The notes beneath the pieces were generated by a model. That model saw only the letters and a program-made list of their open reading frames with translations. It searched no databases and was not told the DNA's origin. A DNA stretch of 14,331 nucleotides from RGIG6353 sp045594565 (GTDB lineage Bacteria > Bacillota > Clostridia > Oscillospirales > SIG627). The position numbers and the translations under genes are program-made. Below, piece after piece: positions 1 through 7,455 of this stretch (position 1 is its first letter; each line of letters begins with the position of its first letter). The DNA lies in the NCBI GenBank assembly GCA_045594565.1, contig JAZNYT010000087.1, positions 1 through 14,331 on the forward strand, written 5' to 3'.

Positions 1-399
1 TTAAAGGACAGTATAACTACTAAAAAAATAAACTACACCTGGCATGACGCTAAAGTCAGCTTTATAGAAGCAGTACTTGCAAAGGCTGACAGAAGAATGT
101 CAAAGGCAATTGTTAAAGCTTATGAGCTTGGTCAGAAATTCGATGCATGGAGTGAGCATTTTAGCTTTGACAGATGGATGAAGGCTTTTGAGGAGGCAGG
201 AATTTCTCCTGATTTTTATGCCAACAGAAGAATGAGTTATGACGAGATTTTGCCTTGGGACATCATTGATATAGGCGTAACAAAGGAATTTCTCATAAGA
301 GAAAGCGAGAAGGCGAAGGCGGCTGTTGTTACACCGAATTGCCGTGAAAAGTGCGCAGGATGCGGTGTTAAGGATTGCAACGTCAGGAGGGAGAAGTAA
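1..399 (+). CDS. C-terminal part of B12-binding radical SAM protein (TIGR03960-like), 5' truncated by window
   Basis: The frame is open from base 1 to the TAA at 397-399, so the gene starts upstream of the window; the ATG at 97 is internal. The residues match the C-terminal end of the TIGR03960 radical SAM family as I know it: a stretch with DRR, then KFDAWSEHF, a Phe-Tyr-Ala-x-Arg segment, LPWDIIDIG and VTKEFL. It ends in a cysteine cluster (CREKCAGCGVKDC) that could bind metal. The catalytic radical SAM and cobalamin domains are outside the window. The reaction of this family is not established to my knowledge. It overlaps the next gene by one base (TAATG), and family members commonly sit beside a DUF2344 partner, so the two proteins probably act together. 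Family call is firm; function unknown. Confidence 0.85.
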   Translation, partial: LKDSITTKKINYTWHDAKVSFIEAVLAKADRRMSKAIVKAYELGQKFDAWSEHFSFDRWMKAFEEAGISPDFYANRRMSYDEILPWDIIDIGVTKEFLIRESEKAKAAVVTPNCREKCAGCGVKDCNVRREK

Positions 400-1070
400 T
401 GCAGAACAAAAACGTTATCCGTTTTGAATTTACAAAAAAAGACGGTCTGAAATACATATCCCACCTTGACCTTCAAAGAGCGATGGCAAGAATAATTAAG
501 AGAAGCCGTATCCCTATAAGATACACCGAAGGCTTTAATCCTCATCCCAAAATGGTTTTCGCTCTCAACGTAAGCGTAGGAGCCGAGAGCGAATGCGAGC
601 TTCTTGACGTCTATATAATTATGGACGAAAAGAGACCGGGAGTACCTCTTTATACCCCCGAGGAATTTAAGCGTGACATAGTACCTAACCTTCCCAAAGG
701 TCTTGACTTTGTCAGCGCCGACTATCCCGAGAAGCCTTTTGTTGATATCAAAAGCTCGGTTTATGAAATTAAAGTTGATCTTACAGACTCCGAAGACGTA
801 ACGGGAATTATAGAAGCTATTCTTAAATCACCCCTTATTGTTAGAAAAAAGTCAAAGGCAGGGGACAAGGATGTGGATATAACGCCAATGATATTCAACT
901 CTTCTGTTACACAAAAGGGAACCGCTCTTACTTTAATGCTTGAGCTTTCGGCAGCGCAAAACGAATTTCTCAATCCCGAATACGTTATGACGGGATTGAA
1001 GAACAGCGGTATGCTTGAAAATAAAATAGATTTTTATACAGTTACAAGAAAGAAAATCAACTTCAGATAA
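399..1070 (+). CDS. TIGR03936 / DUF2344 radical SAM-associated protein
   Basis: A protein of 223 aa. I place the start at the ATG at 399, overlapping the upstream stop, because AGGAGG lies at 385-390 with ideal spacing; the in-frame TTG at 375 lies ahead of that site. The N-terminus carries the family signature: a KYISHLDLQRAM segment (about residues 19-30), then IPIRYTEGFNPHPK and a GAESECE segment. It has no cysteine cluster, signal peptide or membrane segment and should be cytosolic. In many bacteria this domain is fused to, or encoded next to, the TIGR03960 radical SAM protein, as here. Its biochemical role is unknown. Translation is probably coupled to the upstream gene. No clear terminator follows, and the next gene has its own strong promoter. 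Confidence 0.88.
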   Translation: MQNKNVIRFEFTKKDGLKYISHLDLQRAMARIIKRSRIPIRYTEGFNPHPKMVFALNVSVGAESECELLDVYIIMDEKRPGVPLYTPEEFKRDIVPNLPKGLDFVSADYPEKPFVDIKSSVYEIKVDLTDSEDVTGIIEAILKSPLIVRKKSKAGDKDVDITPMIFNSSVTQKGTALTLMLELSAAQNEFLNPEYVMTGLKNSGMLENKIDFYTVTRKKINFR

Positions 1071-1081
1071 ATGCGTTTTTC

Positions 1082-1110
1082 TTGACAGTATCTATTTTAT
1101 GGGATATAAT
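1082..1110 (+). promoter_or_regulatory. Consensus SigA promoter of the 1141-3524 operon
   Basis: TTGACA at 1082-1087 and TATAAT at 1105-1110 are separated by exactly 17 bases: a perfect match to the vegetative consensus. Transcription should start near 1117, giving a leader of about 25 bases. The ribosome-binding site AGGTGAGG is at 1127-1134, six bases before the ATG at 1141. Confidence 0.9.
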
Positions 1111-1140
1111 TAACTTGAATAAAGTTAGGTGAGGTTATAA

Positions 1141-2100
1141 ATGAGAGAAATAGTTATTTCGGGAATAGCGATAATACTTGCAGCATCTTGCATTATTTTC
1201 TTCTCGTGTATGGCGAAAAAAAGCGAAAATACACAGGAGCTTGTTACCAAAATAGAGCTCGAAGTAAGTGAGTTCAGACGAGAAAAGAAAAAACTTGAGA
1301 TTGAACTTGCGGACCTTGAGAAGAATCATCGTCGTGAAACCGTGGGAATGTCACGTCTTGTCTTTTGTATAAGAGAAGCGGATGACACCTTTGTGGAAAG
1401 TATTCTTCCCGTATTGAAAGAGAAGAAAATACCTGCGGTTATGTGTATTTCAAAAGATACTATGCCCGGTGATACGTCTCTTCTTTCGATGGAAGCTTAT
1501 AGCACATTGATTGAAGAAGGATGGCAATCTGCCGTTATCTTGTCTTCCAATAAGAGCATTTCTGATTGGTATGACGAAGTAAAGCTTCTTTTTGAAAATT
1601 CCGGAATAGAAGTTCCAAGCGTAGTTTTGGTTAACGAAGCAGATTTTTCAACACCTCTTGCTCACGAGCTTTATTCATACGGCTTTTCTGATATAATAAT
1701 TAAAGCAGCAAAGCCCGATATCCTCCGAATGGATATTGTTGAAGGAGCACGTCTTACAGATGCGATAGGCTGGTATACTTACGGTGCGGCGGATATTATC
1801 GACCTTTTTGCTGATAACGTAGGAGACGCCGTGTTTATGATAGGCGGAAGCGAAGCTGATGAGATATACGTTGAGGATCAGTTTACATCTATGCTGAACA
1901 CTATAAACCAGGCAGTCGAAAAGGAACAGTTGTTCTTTACAACCCCCGAAAAGATAGGGGAGTATATGAACAAATTGACCGAAGCTTACAATAACTCCAT
2001 AGACGAATATAATGCAAAGCGTAATAATTTAAAAGAAGAAATAAAAAGACTTGACGGCGTAATAGAAAGTATTTACGACGAATATCTCGACGAGGAATAA
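1141..2100 (+). CDS. Membrane-anchored coiled-coil protein with degenerate NodB (polysaccharide deacetylase)-like domain
   Basis: A protein of 319 aa. Residues 5-24 form one hydrophobic membrane segment; a charged, Glu/Lys-rich coiled coil follows (about 30-65). The central part (about 70-270) has a deacetylase-like order: an opening strand ending in a carboxylate pair (IREADD), an ILPVLKEKKIPAVMCIS stretch, then an LLSMEAYSTLIEEGW segment like the NodB 'search the motif, then helix' region. The metal-binding His-x3-His motif expected there is missing, so deacetylase activity is unlikely. A second coiled coil lies at about 280-318. It is the first gene after a consensus promoter and is followed after one base by the kinase gene. 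It may be a surface scaffold for that operon. The NodB relationship is inferred from pattern, not proven. Confidence 0.6.
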   Translation: MREIVISGIAIILAASCIIFFSCMAKKSENTQELVTKIELEVSEFRREKKKLEIELADLEKNHRRETVGMSRLVFCIREADDTFVESILPVLKEKKIPAVMCISKDTMPGDTSLLSMEAYSTLIEEGWQSAVILSSNKSISDWYDEVKLLFENSGIEVPSVVLVNEADFSTPLAHELYSYGFSDIIIKAAKPDILRMDIVEGARLTDAIGWYTYGAADIIDLFADNVGDAVFMIGGSEADEIYVEDQFTSMLNTINQAVEKEQLFFTTPEKIGEYMNKLTEAYNNSIDEYNAKRNNLKEEIKRLDGVIESIYDEYLDEE

Positions 2101-2101
2101 A

Positions 2102-2839
2102 ATGCTTTACGAAGGCGTTTATAAAATTGCAGAGCACGTGTTTTTACTGAAAACACGTTACGAATACACTCATAAGCTTTGCTCAGATTATACAACCACA
2201 GAGCACCAGACGTTCGAAATTACTATCACGAGCGATGACGTTAAATTTGAGAGGAATAAATCTGTCAAGGAAGCAGAGTTTGAAGGAAAGACACCTTACG
2301 ACTTTGAAGATAGCTATCTTGAGTCTCTGTCGGTTTTGAGAAAGCTCACTGTCATTCTTCTTGACGACGGATATATTCTTTTCCACGGCTCTACGATAGC
2401 GCTTGATGGCGAGGCATATATCTTCACTGCAAAAAGCGGAACGGGAAAATCTACTCATACCGGATTTTGGCTAAAAGCATTTGGCGATAGATGTATAATG
2501 ATAAATGACGATAAGCCTATACTTAAAATTACCGACGGCAGAGTTGAGGCGTTTGGCTCTCCCTGGTGTGGAAAGCACAATCTCGGAAATAACGTTTCTT
2601 TCGGTGTAAAAGCGATTCTTGCTTTAAACCGAGGTGAGAAAAATGAGGTATTTCCTGCTGAAAGAAAGGAGCTTTTCGGACTTCTTCTTCAACAGACACA
2701 TCGTCCCGAGGGTGCAGAAAATATGGTAAAACTCTTACCTCTTGTTGACAAAATGTCTTCTTCTGTAAAACTTTTTAATATATACTGTAACCTTGACGAA
2801 AATTCCGCTTTAGAAATTTATAACGGAACGAAAGGATAA
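2102..2839 (+). CDS. HPr kinase/phosphorylase-like P-loop kinase (peptide-kinase type)
   Basis: A protein of 245 aa. The C-terminal half resembles the HprK catalytic domain: FHGSTIALDG (94-103), a Walker A loop with key residues A110, G115, K116, S117, an INDDKP segment with D136-D137, and a GSPWCGKHN segment (152-160). The N-terminal half (1-85) is not the usual HprK domain. The length is shorter than a true HPr kinase (about 310 aa), and the protein fits the related family found beside PqqD-like proteins in peptide clusters; in some lasso-peptide loci such kinases phosphorylate the peptide. The neighbour pattern here (PqqD-like, then peptidase) matches that theme. The start follows GAGGA at 2092-2096. 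Databases may label it phosphoenolpyruvate carboxykinase, which I consider misleading. The substrate is unknown. Confidence 0.75.
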   Translation: MLYEGVYKIAEHVFLLKTRYEYTHKLCSDYTTTEHQTFEITITSDDVKFERNKSVKEAEFEGKTPYDFEDSYLESLSVLRKLTVILLDDGYILFHGSTIALDGEAYIFTAKSGTGKSTHTGFWLKAFGDRCIMINDDKPILKITDGRVEAFGSPWCGKHNLGNNVSFGVKAILALNRGEKNEVFPAERKELFGLLLQQTHRPEGAENMVKLLPLVDKMSSSVKLFNIYCNLDENSALEIYNGTKG

Positions 2840-2842
2840 ATT

Positions 2843-3100
2843 ATGAAACTCAAAAATGAATTTATTACCCATGAACTTGACGGCGAACAAATAATGGTAT
2901 CTGCATCGGGTTCTTTCAGCGGTTATCTTAAAAGCAACAAGACTGCAGCGTACATTGTGGAGCTTCTTAAGGAAGAAATTACAAGAGAAGGAATTATATC
3001 AAAGCTTCTTGAGCGTTACGATGCACCCGAAGAGCTTATTTCCCGTGACGTTGACAGAATACTTGAAACACTTAAAAAGGTCGGAGCTATAGATGGCTAA
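2843..3100 (+). CDS. PqqD-like small protein (RiPP recognition element fold)
   Basis: A protein of 85 aa with the PqqD layout: an N-terminal strand region (YLKSNKTAAYIVELL at about 29-43), a helix leading to a 'yd.p.e.i..DV..iL..L...G.i' tail (KLLERYDAPEELISRDVDRILETLKKVGAI). Proteins of this fold bind leader peptides of ribosomally made peptides and hand them to modifying enzymes. It has no signal peptide. AAAGGA at 2831-2836 is its ribosome-binding site, and its last eight bases overlap the next gene, so the two are translationally coupled. No precursor peptide or radical SAM/SPASM gene is visible nearby, so its client is unknown. Confidence 0.8.
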   Translation: MKLKNEFITHELDGEQIMVSASGSFSGYLKSNKTAAYIVELLKEEITREGIISKLLERYDAPEELISRDVDRILETLKKVGAIDG

Positions 3101-3524
3101 TACTACCTTCGAAAAAGTAATTGAAAAAACAGGTACTCTTGTTTATACAAACGTCGGAGACAGTATGTATCCTTTGATACGTCCGGACGGCGACCTTATA
3201 GTTATAGAAAAATTAAAAAGACCGCTTAAAAAATATGACGTTCCTTTATATAAGCGCGATACGGGAAAGTATGTTCTTCACCGTATAATGATTGTTAAAA
3301 ACGGAAAATACGTAATGTGCGGCGATAACAGATGGTATCTTGAAAAGGGAATCGAAGACCGACACATTATCGGCGTTTTGTCATCGGTAATAAGAAACGG
3401 CAAGGAAATCAAGATGGATGGCATAAAACAAAAGCTTTATGCTCATCTGTGGTGCGATCTTTATTTTATCCGTGCAGGAGTTTTACTTATCAAAGATATA
3501 TTTAAAAGAATAAGAAAGGGCTAG
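3093..3524 (+). CDS. S24/S26-type serine peptidase, Ser/His dyad (SipW-like)
   Basis: A protein of 143 aa. The nucleophile box is VGDSMYP with Ser24; the base is most likely His63 in VLHRI, as in the ER/SipW type rather than the Ser/Lys bacterial type; a CGDNR box (76-80) closes the fold. There is no N-terminal membrane anchor; a hydrophobic stretch near the C-terminus (about 124-137) may be amphipathic or membrane-associated. It overlaps the PqqD-like gene by eight bases, with GGAG at 3083-3086 as ribosome-binding site. The context suggests it trims a peptide or protein handled by the kinase and PqqD-like partner (inference). The stop codon TAG lies in the loop of the following terminator. 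Confidence 0.82.
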   Translation: MANTTFEKVIEKTGTLVYTNVGDSMYPLIRPDGDLIVIEKLKRPLKKYDVPLYKRDTGKYVLHRIMIVKNGKYVMCGDNRWYLEKGIEDRHIIGVLSSVIRNGKEIKMDGIKQKLYAHLWCDLYFIRAGVLLIKDIFKRIRKG

Positions 3525-3543
3525 CGCCCTTTCTTATTCTTTT
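3504..3543. terminator. Bidirectional intrinsic terminator between convergent genes
   Basis: An 18-bp perfect stem (3504-3521 with 3526-3543) and TAGC loop. The A-rich and T-rich outer stem gives a U-run in either direction. The peptidase stop codon (3522-3524) is in the loop, and the amidase stop (minus, 3542-3544) overlaps the outer stem. Confidence 0.9.
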
Positions 3544-4294
3544 AGTTTGTCAGTGCGACGTACAGCTTGAAAACGTACCCTTCTTTACCGTTATAGAGTA
3601 TTTTATACCATTTCTTTTCACAGTCAAGAACTTCCACAACTGTTCCGTTTGGTATACTGTCGATAACGTTAAAATTAAGACCGGCGCCGCTTCTGACGTT
3701 AAGGTCACCACCCATTGTTATTACTCTGCCATAATTACGTCCACTTTCGTCAAGGTCACAGTCGCAGATTTCGTCAAGATATTCTTTTATTGATGTCGCC
3801 AAAGCCTTTCCTATAGCGTCGATATTCTCTTTTATCCACGTTGCGTCCTCAACGTTATCATGGTATGCTACCTCAACAAGCACAGAGGGGGCTCGAGTCC
3901 TACGAAGCTCACCGAAAGAACGTGTCGTCTTCGTTGTGACGTCCTGAGGATTAGGATATATTTCTCGTAGATTTTCAGCAATTATCTGTGCAAATAAGCT
4001 CGCCTTTTCACTTGTTGGAAAGTAATATACTTCACTTCCTCTGATTTCTCCCGAAAGCCCCTCGGGAGCGGCATTAGAATGGATTGCAAGATGCACTGCA
4101 TAATCTCCGCTATTGGACTCATCGATTATTTGAGCAACACTCATATCGGGAGAGTTTCTTTTATAGCATATTCCAAACTCATCAAGATACTTTGCTACAC
4201 TGTCGGCAATAAGATTCATATATTGCTCTTCGTTGCCACCGTTTACGTATTCGTTAAATTGCTGAACAGAAGGACTTAAATAAACGCATTTCAT
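3542..4294 (-). CDS. N-acetylmuramoyl-L-alanine amidase (Amidase_3) with SH3b domain
   Basis: A protein of 250 aa that cuts the MurNAc-L-Ala bond of peptidoglycan. Residues 1-178 are a zinc amidase: an opening SPSVQ segment (7-11) in place of the usual GHGG, Glu22/Glu23 as ligand candidates, His72 in AIHSNAAP and the likely catalytic Glu141 in LVEVAYHDN. Residues 190-250 form an SH3b domain (LNVRSG, IPNGT, EGYV) for wall binding. The SPSxQ variant is common in Clostridia. There is no signal peptide, so export route or release is unclear. I chose the ATG at 4294: a GTG at 4306 lies inside the AAGGTG ribosome-binding site. It follows the GT4-CsaB gene on the same strand, but its ribosome-binding site sits in a hairpin. 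Confidence 0.87.
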   Translation of the reverse strand: MKCVYLSPSVQQFNEYVNGGNEEQYMNLIADSVAKYLDEFGICYKRNSPDMSVAQIIDESNSGDYAVHLAIHSNAAPEGLSGEIRGSEVYYFPTSEKASLFAQIIAENLREIYPNPQDVTTKTTRSFGELRRTRAPSVLVEVAYHDNVEDATWIKENIDAIGKALATSIKEYLDEICDCDLDESGRNYGRVITMGGDLNVRSGAGLNFNVIDSIPNGTVVEVLDCEKKWYKILYNGKEGYVFKLYVALTN

Positions 4295-4303
4295 AAAATA
4301 AAT

Positions 4304-4348
4304 CACACCTTTTTGAATTTCTTATTACATACTATTCAAAAAGGTGTG
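4304..4348 (-). terminator. Hairpin terminator-like stem that contains the amidase ribosome-binding site
   Basis: A perfect 14-bp inverted repeat: CACACCTTTTTGAA at 4304-4317 and its reverse complement at 4335-4348, with a 17-base loop. Read on the minus strand it follows the stop of the GT4-CsaB gene (4356) and is trailed by ATTTATTTT, a modest U-tract. The AAGGTG of the amidase gene is in the 3' arm. It may end transcription and also block translation from read-through RNA. Confidence 0.65.
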
Positions 4349-4355
4349 TTTTTGT

Positions 4356-6572
4356 TCAGATGTTATTTGCAATTTCTATTACGTCTTTGGCATCTGTCAA
4401 TGCTTTGTTTTTTAACTCTTCAACCTTTGCATAAAGCTCTGACTTATATTTATCCTTATTGCTTAGAACGTCCTCTGTGATATCAAGGAGCTTCTTCGTA
4501 TCCAGATCGTTTGATGTAACACAGGGTACAGAGTCTAGATATTCGATAAGAGAATTGATTTTTGGGTCATAAGAAAGACCGATTACGGGAACGTTTGCAA
4601 CAGCCGAAAAAATAAGAAAGTGCAATCTCATACCAATGGAAAACTCCATTTTTTCGAGTATGCTTATCATTTCTTTTGCGCTTATATCCGAGATAATGGG
4701 AGCGTTGTATACCAGCTTCTTTTTTATCGAGTTGCATATGGCGGTATCTTTTGTACTTTGCATTGCGAAAAACACAGGAGATATGCCGTATTTCTCTTTA
4801 ACCGAACTACAGAACTCGGTAAGCTTTTCTGTAATTTTCGGGTCATTTTTCGGCCACTCTCGAAGTGAAATTGCGAAGTATTTTCTTGTATCGGATATAC
4901 CATATTTCTGCAGAAGCCTTGCTTTCCATTTATCGTCCGTTGAAGTAAGGGAAAAAGCAGGATCGGAGCTGATTTTAACTTCTTTTTCAGGAATAAGCTT
5001 TTTAACAGCGTCGGCAGATGAATACTCTCTCATAGAGATACTGTCCGCCATAATAAGCGCTTCTTTTACCTTTTTTATATTTTTCTTCTTATTTATCGGA
5101 CCGAATCCGTTAGCATAAATTACAACCTTGAGCTTCAGCTTTTTTGCAAGCTTTATGATGCTTGTATAATATATGAGAGACTTTGTACTTGTAACGTCTT
5201 GAAGCAGGCTTCCTCCACCGCTTATAAAAAGCTTTGCGCGCTTCATTTCTCGGTATATTCCTAAAACGTTGTATCGGTTTATGCTGTTTACCAGATAGCG
5301 GGAAGAGGTCTCTTTGGGATTGGCGGAAAGAACGGTTATCTTTGCATCGGGATTGTTATGCTTGACGTTTTCAATCATCGCCTGAAGGAGCGCATCGTCA
5401 CCAACGTTCTTGTATCCGTAGTAACCGTTTATAATTATATCCGAATGCTCATAGTGGCGAAGAGGAGTGAGAGTGAGATACATATCGTTGTAATCACTTG
5501 CCATCTTTTGCGCTGAGTAATAGCTTTCTATTACTTGCTTATTGTAAACAGAGGTTTTATCAAGCTCTTCTTGCGACATTGTTATAATTTTTATAAGGTC
5601 TCTTGTTACAAGCTCGGTTGTGGCATCCTCGCATCCTCTGCAACAGTAGTTAGTGTCGTATGAAACCTTGAATTTTTCTTCCGAGAAAATTCCGATATAT
5701 CCTTCGTTACCTGCAATTATAACCGGAATTCCCGTTGCCATTGCCTCGAGAGCCGAACGTGAAACTCCAACAAATGCATCCGCTGATGTGACAAATTTAT
5801 TTATATCGATTCGTCCGCCCGTGAGAATTATAGCTTTGTGTCCTATTTGCGCATTTATAGCGTCAGTATGCGCTTTTAGTCTTTCAAAGTCATTTCCGTC
5901 GCCTACAATAATAAGCTCTGCATTTGACTTGATTTTCAGTATTTCGGGCATTGCGGAAGCGGTCATGAAGGCTACCGCGCTTCGTGTATCATCCATACGG
6001 CTTACGTAAAGGATTCTGTATTTATCATCCTGAAGCCCGAATTCTTTCTTGATGTCCGACCAGTCGGTATCTTTGGAAAACTTTTTGGTATCAATTCCGT
6101 TTATAGTTGTGCTTATGTTATCAGACCAGATACCGTAATTTTTTATTAAGTACTCCTTGATATCATCACTTACCGCTATGGTTTTTTCGCCCCAGTTTGC
6201 AAGTCTCTTCCAAAGGGGAGTAATTTTGAATACCCAATGAGCAGTAGTAACGTATCTGAAAGAATATTTTTTAGCAAGTAGTCCGCAGATATATGCAGGA
6301 ATTCTTGCATGTGCGTGAACGATGTCAAAATGCTCGTTATCAAAAACCTTTTTGAGCATAAAATAGCTTTTCAAAAATCTGTGGGGCATTTTACTGTGAA
6401 GAGGAAGCTTGATGTGCCTTATTCCATAATCCTCGAGCTCTTTTTGGTAAACACCGCCGTTCGAAGTAACGACAATTTCGTGACCCATATTTTTAAGAGC
6501 CTTTGAAAGCTCAACAACGTGAGTTTCCGCGCCGCCTATTTCAAGACCCATAAGGGCCATCAGTATTTTCAT
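4356..6572 (-). CDS. Glycosyltransferase (GT4) fused to polysaccharide pyruvyl transferase (CsaB-type)
   Basis: A protein of 738 aa with two enzymes. Residues 1-370 are a GT-B glycosyltransferase: GGAETHVV near the start (13-20), VHAHAR, VGDG, and the donor-site segment SRSALEAMATGIPVI (271-285) with Glu276. Residues 378-738 are a pyruvyl transferase of the CsaB type: GYYGYKNVGDDALL (383-396), SGGGSLLQD (451-459), NGFGPI (489-494) and SIGMRLHFLIF (645-655). CsaB adds a ketal pyruvyl group from PEP to secondary cell-wall polymers that anchor SLH proteins; the GT domain probably adds the sugar acted on. The cysteines at 310, 311 and 314 sit in the GT part. It starts in a 4-base overlap (ATGA) with the membrane-protein gene, so the two are coupled. 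No signal peptide; cytosolic. Confidence 0.88.
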   Translation of the reverse strand: MKILMALMGLEIGGAETHVVELSKALKNMGHEIVVTSNGGVYQKELEDYGIRHIKLPLHSKMPHRFLKSYFMLKKVFDNEHFDIVHAHARIPAYICGLLAKKYSFRYVTTAHWVFKITPLWKRLANWGEKTIAVSDDIKEYLIKNYGIWSDNISTTINGIDTKKFSKDTDWSDIKKEFGLQDDKYRILYVSRMDDTRSAVAFMTASAMPEILKIKSNAELIIVGDGNDFERLKAHTDAINAQIGHKAIILTGGRIDINKFVTSADAFVGVSRSALEAMATGIPVIIAGNEGYIGIFSEEKFKVSYDTNYCCRGCEDATTELVTRDLIKIITMSQEELDKTSVYNKQVIESYYSAQKMASDYNDMYLTLTPLRHYEHSDIIINGYYGYKNVGDDALLQAMIENVKHNNPDAKITVLSANPKETSSRYLVNSINRYNVLGIYREMKRAKLFISGGGSLLQDVTSTKSLIYYTSIIKLAKKLKLKVVIYANGFGPINKKKNIKKVKEALIMADSISMREYSSADAVKKLIPEKEVKISSDPAFSLTSTDDKWKARLLQKYGISDTRKYFAISLREWPKNDPKITEKLTEFCSSVKEKYGISPVFFAMQSTKDTAICNSIKKKLVYNAPIISDISAKEMISILEKMEFSIGMRLHFLIFSAVANVPVIGLSYDPKINSLIEYLDSVPCVTSNDLDTKKLLDITEDVLSNKDKYKSELYAKVEELKNKALTDAKDVIEIANNI

Positions 6573-7348
6573 ATTTTGTCCTCACTGTCAGATGTTATGG
6601 TTTTAAACGTCTTAAAAATAAAATATAAAACGTAAGTGAACTGTATAACAGTTGTGATTATTTCGGAAAACGATAAGGTCAATTTATCTTTAATAAAAAA
6701 GTATAAATCCGGAACAACTGACTGCGTTACCGCGAAGAAAGTAACCAGGCGCAATGAGAGAAGTCTTTTTTCCGAGGAGTCAATTAAAGCTTTTCCTTCG
6801 TAGAGCAAAGCAAAAGCAAGTGCTATAAGAGATATACTGTTGGAGAATGAGTAGTAGGTGTTTGCCTGGACAGACTGATTCATAAAAATTATAGTGCTTT
6901 TTGATATAAAAAAGATAACGGGAAATATGTTGGTTAGAGCTATAAGAGATTTATTTTTGTTAAAAGCATAGATAATATAATGGAAAGCAGACATTACACC
7001 GGAAACCAAAGCAATGAAACTCATTGCGGCTTCAAGGGGTGTTGCAAGGGGATCTTTTGCGGGAGCTGTCAGCGTTAGAGCTATAAACAGAAGTGAAAGA
7101 ACTATTGAGAACACGGAGTTTGAAATGCCGAACGTATCTTTTGTACTTTTCTTTTTGATAAAGTAAAAAAATACGGATACTGCTATTACCAAAACATAGT
7201 AACAAGTGGCAATTGTTTTGTTTGCAAAAAATCCTGATTCAAAATCAAAATTCAAGCTGATAAGAAGTATTCTAAAAGCAGTGAAGATTACTGCAAAAAA
7301 TATAGAAGCAATAAATAATTTAGATAAAGTCTTTTTTGTGTTTTGCAT
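6569..7348 (-). CDS. Polytopic membrane protein, about 8 TM segments, unknown function
   Basis: A protein of 259 aa, rich in Phe, Ile and Ser, with about eight hydrophobic segments spread over the whole length (first near residues 9-31, last near 230-248). The short loops are Lys-rich (e.g. KKKSTKD), and no enzyme motif stands out. I do not recognise a family. It is the first gene after a SigA promoter on the minus strand and overlaps the GT4-CsaB start by four bases, so it likely shares a role in making or placing a surface polymer. AAAGG just upstream of the ATG (7346-7348) supports the start. Confidence 0.75.
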   Translation of the reverse strand: MQNTKKTLSKLFIASIFFAVIFTAFRILLISLNFDFESGFFANKTIATCYYVLVIAVSVFFYFIKKKSTKDTFGISNSVFSIVLSLLFIALTLTAPAKDPLATPLEAAMSFIALVSGVMSAFHYIIYAFNKNKSLIALTNIFPVIFFISKSTIIFMNQSVQANTYYSFSNSISLIALAFALLYEGKALIDSSEKRLLSLRLVTFFAVTQSVVPDLYFFIKDKLTLSFSEIITTVIQFTYVLYFIFKTFKTITSDSEDKI

Positions 7349-7396
7349 ATTTTTTTACCTTTCAGTTAATACTTAAGCGTTTTGAAGTATAAATAT

Positions 7397-7425
7397 ATTA
7401 TATATAAGTTGCTTATAAAAGTCAA
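7397..7425 (-). promoter_or_regulatory. SigA-type promoter of the membrane protein / GT4-CsaB operon
   Basis: On the minus strand, TTGACT (7425-7420) and TATAAT (7402-7397) are 17 bases apart. Transcription should start near 7390, about 40 bases before the ATG at 7348. It lies in the divergent gap with the spoIID-like gene; I saw no convincing SigE site for that gene in this gap. Confidence 0.75.
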
Positions 7426-7455
7426 ATGTATTGTTGAATTTAATTGGGAGGAATT

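Noticed and set aside
375..398. TTG at 375 as the start of the DUF2344 protein
   Set aside because: AGGAGG at 385-390 lies inside this extension and is ideally spaced for the ATG at 399.
2102..3524. Lasso-peptide cluster
   Set aside because: There is no asparagine-synthetase-like cyclase, no transglutaminase-type leader peptidase and no precursor; only the kinase and PqqD-like parts are shared.
4295..4306. GTG at 4306 as the amidase start
   Set aside because: It overlaps the AAGGTG ribosome-binding site, and the family start (MKCVYLSPS) fits the ATG at 4294.
4636..5118. A 160-aa plus-strand frame inside the GT4-CsaB gene
   Set aside because: It is antisense to a long, clearly homologous protein, has no good ribosome-binding site and shows no domain; it is a shadow of the real gene.
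7349..7455. A SigE promoter for the spoIID-like gene
   Set aside because: No element close to the SigE -10 (CATACAnT) with a proper -35 was found on the plus strand in this gap, though the gene is expected to be SigE-controlled.
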